In this document: piece by piece, positions 60,216-64,000 of the stretch
How the letters are laid out: every line of letters begins with the position of its first letter
Position numbering within the stretch: position 1 is the stretch's first letter
From: VAXT01 sp963794605
GTDB taxonomy: Bacteria; Actinomycetota; Thermoleophilia; Gaiellales; Gaiellaceae
DNA: 64,000 bases
Direction of reading: 5' to 3'
Assembly: GCA_963794605.1 (NCBI GenBank)
Contig: CAWCEN010000002.1
Location: forward strand, 62,001-126,000
Position numbers and translations under genes: made by a program
Notes under the pieces: model-generated
Told to the model about the DNA's origin: nothing
The model's database searches: none
The model's input: the letters and a program-made list of their open reading frames with translations, nothing else

Positions 60216-62279
60216 TCACTCATGCGGCTCGACCCGAACGATGCCATCCTCGACCCGCGCATCCCAACTCTTGTCGAACGCGCGAATCCCGCTGAGGCGC
60301 AATGCTCCGGCCCAGGAGGGAAGCTCGAGCGGGAGCACGGAGCGCAGCTGGTGGTTCCTGCGGTCGGGTCGAATCCCGAGCAGGATCTGAAGAAGCAGCA
60401 CCGGAGCGCCCGCGGCCCACGCTTGCGGCCGCGCCGCGGTCGGATACGCGATCGGGAACGGCGTTTCCGCGCGCGGCAGGCCCGCGAACACCTCGGGCAG
60501 CTGATACTCGAAGTGGCCGGCCGCGTTCATCATCCTCCGGATGATCCGCTGCGCCTCTGGCCAGCGCGAGTAGCGGGCGAGGCCCCAGGCGATGAGCGAG
60601 TTGTCGTGAGGCCAGACCGTGCCGTTGTGGTACGAGAGCGGGTTGAACCCACCGTCCGCGGAGGACATCGTCCTCACGCCCCACCCCGACCAGAGATGCG
60701 GGCCCATCAGTCGATCGACGACCGCGTCGACCTTCGCGGGCGGAACGATCCCGCTCCACAACAGATGGCCGATGTTGGAGCACATCGAGTCGACCTGCCT
60801 CTTCTCGCCGTCGAGCGCGAGTACGTAGAAGCCGCCGCGGTCCTCGTTCCAGTACGCCTCGTCGAAACGCGCCCGCAGCTCGTCCGCCTCGCGGTCGAGC
60901 CGCTCGGCCAGCTCCCGCTCGCGCCACACCTCTCGGGCGAGCTCGGCCAGCCGGCGCTTGGCATCGTAGACGTAGCCCTGTGCCTCGACCGGCGCGATCG
61001 GCGGTTCTGCGAGCGACCCGTCGGAGTAACGCTGCGAGTCCCAGGAGTCCTTCCAGGACTGGTTGGCGAGGCCGGTCTCGCTGCGCCGCTCGTACTCGAC
61101 GAAGCCGTCCCCGTCGCGGTCGCCGTGCTCGTCGATCCAGGCCAGCGCCCGCAGCGCCGGCTCCTTGAAGCGGCGCACGAGAGCCGCATCGTCCGTCCAG
61201 CGCCACACCTCGGAGAGCAGGATCAGGTAGAGCGGCGTCGCGTCGATCGTGCCGTAGTAGCGCGCGAACCAGTTGCGTGCGGCCTTCCCGCGGCGCAGCT
61301 CGTGAACGATCTTCCCCGGCTCGGCGTCGATCGACGGGTCGTCCTCGATCGCCTGCAGGTCGGCCAGCACCTCGAGCGCGCCCCAGGCAAGCTCGGGGCC
61401 GAAGAGGAGCGTCTGCAGGCACGTGATGATCGTGTCGCGGCCGAACACGGTCATGAACCACGGCATCCCGGCGGCCGGAAGGTTCCCGAACCCGCCCGCG
61501 CCCTGCAGGCGGAGCGACGCGAGGTCGGCGACGGACCGCGGGAACGCGTGGTCGAGGTCGTCCCACGACGCGCGCAGCCTCGGCACGCGCAGGTTCCAGG
61601 CCGCGAGCGAGGCCTCGATCCGGTCGCGCTCCTCGCCGAACCGCTGCTGCGCCACGTGCGGGCCAATCTCGCCCCCGTCGAGCGACGGCACGACGTCGAA
61701 GCCGAGCTCCCACGACGCGCGCGGCTCGAGCTCGATCCAGAAGCGCACCCGGTCCGGCTCGACGAGCCCGCGGTGCGTGAAGATGATCTGGGTACGTGCG
61801 AAGCCGCCGTCGTCGACGAGCACGAACTGGTTCTCGCCCTCCTCGTACACGGCCTCGACCTCGGGCGGCAGCGCCCTCGCCTTCTCCGGGTCGCCGAGCG
61901 CGAAGTCATAGTTCTTGACCGCGAAGATGTCCGCGAAGTCGTTCCCGAACGCGAGTGCGAGCTCGAGCGAGACGGGCTTCCGCGTCTGGTTCTGGACGAT
62001 GATCCGATCCTGCATGCCCTCGCCGACGAAGCGGTGCCGTGCGATCGATACCGAGTCCTGCCGCAGCCCCTCGACGTGTGGGTTCCGCAGGAAGTAGGCC
62101 GCCGAGTAGTACTCGGCCTTGCCCGCGGAGAGCAGCAACGGCCGGGCGCCGTTGATCGTCAGCTCGAGCCTGGACAGGAAGCGCGTGTCGAACGCGTACA
62201 GCCCGCTCGTCGTGAACGTGAAGTCCCCGTTCTCGTCACTGATGCAGAAGTTCGATCCTTCGAGGATCGTGATTGCCAT
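60216..62279 (-). CDS. Glycogen-debranching-type amylo-alpha-1,6-glucosidase-like enzyme
   Basis: A 687-residue protein. The N-terminal debranching-enzyme N domain (about 1-220) begins ILEGSNFCISDENGDF and includes YAFDTRFLSRLELTING. It is followed by an (alpha/alpha)6 barrel (about 270-660) with MPWFMTVFGRDTIITCLQTL, NWFARYYGTIDATPLYLIL, NQSWKDSWDS and YHNGTVWPHDNSLIAWGL; the Asp and Glu in these segments are likely catalytic. The family includes bacterial isoamylase-like and trehalose or glycan hydrolases, so exact substrate is open. ATG at 62279 overlaps the reductase stop. Confidence 0.9.
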   Translation of the reverse strand: MAITILEGSNFCISDENGDFTFTTSGLYAFDTRFLSRLELTINGARPLLLSAGKAEYYSAAYFLRNPHVEGLRQDSVSIARHRFVGEGMQDRIIVQNQTRKPVSLELALAFGNDFADIFAVKNYDFALGDPEKARALPPEVEAVYEEGENQFVLVDDGGFARTQIIFTHRGLVEPDRVRFWIELEPRASWELGFDVVPSLDGGEIGPHVAQQRFGEERDRIEASLAAWNLRVPRLRASWDDLDHAFPRSVADLASLRLQGAGGFGNLPAAGMPWFMTVFGRDTIITCLQTLLFGPELAWGALEVLADLQAIEDDPSIDAEPGKIVHELRRGKAARNWFARYYGTIDATPLYLILLSEVWRWTDDAALVRRFKEPALRALAWIDEHGDRDGDGFVEYERRSETGLANQSWKDSWDSQRYSDGSLAEPPIAPVEAQGYVYDAKRRLAELAREVWRERELAERLDREADELRARFDEAYWNEDRGGFYVLALDGEKRQVDSMCSNIGHLLWSGIVPPAKVDAVVDRLMGPHLWSGWGVRTMSSADGGFNPLSYHNGTVWPHDNSLIAWGLARYSRWPEAQRIIRRMMNAAGHFEYQLPEVFAGLPRAETPFPIAYPTAARPQAWAAGAPVLLLQILLGIRPDRRNHQLRSVLPLELPSWAGALRLSGIRAFDKSWDARVEDGIVRVEPHE

Positions 62280-63046
62280 CAGTGGCGGTGGATCCTCACG
62301 GCGGTCGACTGGTCGATTGTCTTGACGACGAGCTCGTCGATGTTCACGTGGGCCGGCCGCGTGACCGCGAACAGCACGCAGTCGGCGATGTCTTCCGGCT
62401 TGAGAGCGTCGACGTCCTCGTAGACCTTCCGCGCACCCTCTTGATCGCCCCGGAAGCGGACCATGGAGAAGTTCGTCTCGACGAGGCCCGGATCGACGAT
62501 CGTCAGGTGGATCGGCCGGCCGAGCAGATCCTGGCGTAACGCATACGTGAAACCACGCACGGCGAACTTCGAGGTGATGTAGACCGCGGCATTCTCGTAC
62601 GGCTCGCGGCCGGCGACGGAGCCGAGGTTGACGATGTGGCCTCCGTCGCGGATGTGCGGCAGACAGAGCCGGGTCAGGCGCAGGACGCCGAGCACGTTCG
62701 TCTCGATCACCGTCGTCTCGTCCGCATCGGTCGACTCCCAGAACGGGTCGCGCCCGAGGCCTAGGCCCGCGTTGTTGACGAGGATGTCGATCCCGCCGAG
62801 GTCGGCGACGGCGCGCTCGACGAAGCGCTCGGAGCTCGTCTCGTCCCTGACGTCGAGGTCGAACGCGTAGAAGCCGTCTCGATCCGGGAGCCGCTCGACG
62901 CGGCGGGCGCCGACGGCAACCCTCGCTCCGGCCTCGGCCAGCGCATGCGCAGTGGCCGCCCCGATCCCGCTCGAGGCGCCGGTGACGACAGCCGTCTTGT
63001 CCTCGAGTGAGGCCAAGTCGCGAACCTTAACGTCGCCGCGCCTCAA
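62279..63046 (-). CDS. Short-chain dehydrogenase/reductase
   Basis: A classical SDR of about 255 residues: TGASSGIGAATA (cofactor loop), NNAGLGLG, the catalytic Ser in NLGSVAGREP and YITSK (Tyr-x-x-x-Lys). The second-strand end has VGARR, which favours NADP. Substrate is unknown. The TTG at 63046 gives ten extra residues before LASLEDKTAVVTG; a TTG at 63016 is also possible. Co-transcribed with the debranching enzyme. Upstream are three palindromic repeats. Confidence 0.93.
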   Translation of the reverse strand: MRRGDVKVRDLASLEDKTAVVTGASSGIGAATAHALAEAGARVAVGARRVERLPDRDGFYAFDLDVRDETSSERFVERAVADLGGIDILVNNAGLGLGRDPFWESTDADETTVIETNVLGVLRLTRLCLPHIRDGGHIVNLGSVAGREPYENAAVYITSKFAVRGFTYALRQDLLGRPIHLTIVDPGLVETNFSMVRFRGDQEGARKVYEDVDALKPEDIADCVLFAVTRPAHVNIDELVVKTIDQSTAVRIHRH

Positions 63047-63053
63047 TGATCAC

Positions 63054-63155
63054 GGGGTCAGACCCCGTAAAGATCACGGGGTCAGACCCTGTAAGGAACG
63101 AGCCTCCGCAAACCGGCTCTCGTAGCGGAACCGACCCCTAACGGGGTCAGACCCT
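63054..63155. repeat. Three GGGGTC-N-GACCC(C/T) palindromic repeats (third locus)
   Basis: Copies at 63054-63066 (perfect), 63078-63090 and 63143-63155 (last base T) lie in the same direction. The first two are followed by GTAA, as at the other loci. The 122-base gap between two minus-strand genes holds no coding signal. The cluster fits the family described at 538-664. Confidence 0.75.
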
Positions 63156-63168
63156 GGTCGGGGCTGAC

Positions 63169-63789
63169 TTACTGGAAGAGGCCGAGACGGAGCGCAGTCG
63201 CGACCGCGTGCGTGCGGGTGCGTGCGTTCAGCCGCTCGCAGGCTTTGCGCACGTGTGTGCGGACAGTCTCGGGGCTGATCGAGAGGCGGCTGCCGATCTC
63301 TCCGTGCGACAGGCCGTCCGCGATGTGGGCCAGCACCTCCGCCTCACGGGGCGTGAGCGCCGGCTTGCTGGCGACGCCGTTGAGCATGACCGGCGCGAGC
63401 GCGGGGTCAACGTAGCGCTGCCCGGCGCAGATCGTCTCCAGCGCCTGAGCAAGATCGGCGAGCGGGGCGTCCTTGAGGATCAGTGCGTGGGCCCCGGCAT
63501 CGAAGACGGCGCCGACGATGCTCTGATCCGTGTCCGCGGTGTAAACAGCGACCAGCATGTCAGGGGCGGCCTCTCGGATCTGCTCGAGGAGCTCCAGGCC
63601 CGAGAGGTGCGGCATCCGGTAGTCGACGAGCGCGATGTCGGGCTTCGTCTCCTTGATGTCCGCCACCGCGGCCACGCCGTCGCGGGAGCGGCCGACGACC
63701 TCGAAGCCGTGGCTCTCGAGGAAGTCCGAGACGGCTGCGACGAGCGCAGGATGGTCGTCCGCGACGAGGCAGCGGAACCGGCGGCTCAC
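63169..63789 (-). CDS. NarL/FixJ-type response regulator (canonical)
   Basis: A 206-residue response regulator. The receiver has Asp11/Asp12 (VADDHP), phospho-acceptor Asp56 (IALVDYRMP), Thr84 (VAVYTAD) and Lys106 (LILKDAP), all intact. The C-terminal LuxR helix-turn-helix (about 140-200) has LTPREAEVLAHIADGLSHGEIG and PETVRTHVRKACERL. GTG at 63789 overlaps the stop of the upstream HD-GYP-type gene, so it is probably regulated or signalled together with it. The cognate kinase is not in the window. Confidence 0.94.
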   Translation of the reverse strand: MSRRFRCLVADDHPALVAAVSDFLESHGFEVVGRSRDGVAAVADIKETKPDIALVDYRMPHLSGLELLEQIREAAPDMLVAVYTADTDQSIVGAVFDAGAHALILKDAPLADLAQALETICAGQRYVDPALAPVMLNGVASKPALTPREAEVLAHIADGLSHGEIGSRLSISPETVRTHVRKACERLNARTRTHAVATALRLGLFQ

Positions 63790-64000
63790 TGGGCGGCCTC
63801 GCCCAGGTGCCCGCGCCGCGCGCGGCGCTCGTTCGGCCCCGGAAAGCGCAGGACTGCGGCACCCGGTCGCGGCTCTGCGATCCGGAGGCCGTCGGGAGTG
63901 AAGCCGACGGCACCGGACTCGATGAGCCTCAGGGTGTGGTCGACGATCGCGGGATCCCACTGTGTCCCGCGTCCGCGCTCGAGCTCGTGGACGATCTCGG
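63786..64000 (-). CDS. HD-GYP-type protein, C-terminal fragment (truncated by window end)
   Basis: Only the last ~71 codons are in the window. IVHELERGRGTQWDPAIVD followed by TLRLIESG is the usual C-terminal end of HD-GYP cyclic-di-GMP phosphodiesterase domains, where a GTQ(F/W)DP segment closes the domain. A non-conserved tail with Arg-rich NERRARRG follows. The metal-binding HD and GYP residues would lie beyond the edge, so activity cannot be judged. The stop overlaps the response regulator (GTGA). Confidence 0.7.
   Translation of the reverse strand, partial: EIVHELERGRGTQWDPAIVDHTLRLIESGAVGFTPDGLRIAEPRPGAAVLRFPGPNERRARRGHLGEAAQ

Noticed and set aside
60135..62423. 762-codon plus-strand frame opposite the debranching enzyme
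   Set aside because: Shadow frame; minus strand carries clear enzyme motifs along the full length.

Overview
The window looks like a chromosomal segment of a high-GC Gram-positive bacterium, most likely an uncultured or little-studied actinobacterium of the Thermoleophilia type (Gaiellales/Solirubrobacterales). The basis is very high GC at third codon positions, frequent GTG/TTG starts, dense ATGA/GTGA gene overlaps, and the ribosomal/replication block rpsF-ssb-rpsR-rplI-dnaB. The class-level placement is inference. No rRNA, tRNA, CRISPR array, phage or transposase gene was seen.

Layout. 1-1044: the end of a cell-wall amidase, a palindromic repeat pair and a small membrane protein. 1083-5133: rpsF, ssb, rpsR, a four-copy 104-bp tandem array, rplI, dnaB and a small zinc-ribbon-like protein. 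5259-11212: a degenerate NarL-type regulator, then a 1607-residue modular secreted protein. 11429-18510: purine synthesis genes purA, purD-purE-purB and purC-purS-purQ. 18493-19968: small minus-strand genes and a saccharopine-dehydrogenase-like protein. 19983-35110: a long polyamine/amine uptake and degradation block with two complete PotABCD-type transporters, three class III aminotransferases and two aldehyde dehydrogenases; one aminotransferase and one dehydrogenase are broken. 35121-42367: secreted and accessory genes, including a lipoprotein, a secreted intradiol dioxygenase, a YCF48-like propeller, a stand-alone tandem MshEN protein, GNAT, EamA and a frameshifted gene. 42324-50336: the rest of purine synthesis (purL, purF, purM, purN, purH), interrupted by a CtaG-like membrane protein. 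50466-57876: cupin, an ECF sigma factor, the reverse transsulfuration pair (cystathionine beta-synthase and gamma-lyase), an AlkX/YcaQ-like glycosylase and VOC proteins. 57900-64000: a metallo-beta-lactamase hydrolase, glycosyltransferase, glycogen-debranching-type enzyme, short-chain dehydrogenase, a canonical NarL regulator and the end of an HD-GYP protein.

How the genes work together. Nearly the whole de novo purine route from PRPP to IMP (purF, D, N, L/Q/S, M, E, C, B, H), plus purA toward AMP, lies in two clusters about 24 kb apart. purK is missing and PurE has a changed motif. The polyamine block would import putrescine/spermidine-like amines and oxidise them through aminotransferase and aldehyde dehydrogenase steps.

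The most unusual signals are repeats. A two-hairpin element occurs in at least four places (the array at 2231-2663, 16632-16714, 60133-60215, and inverted at 23485-23565), with stem changes that keep base pairing. In the array each 104-bp unit encodes a 33-residue reading frame linked stop-to-start from rpsR to rplI. A second repeat family is a 13-bp GGGGTC-N-GACCCC palindrome found in pairs or triples at three intergenic sites.
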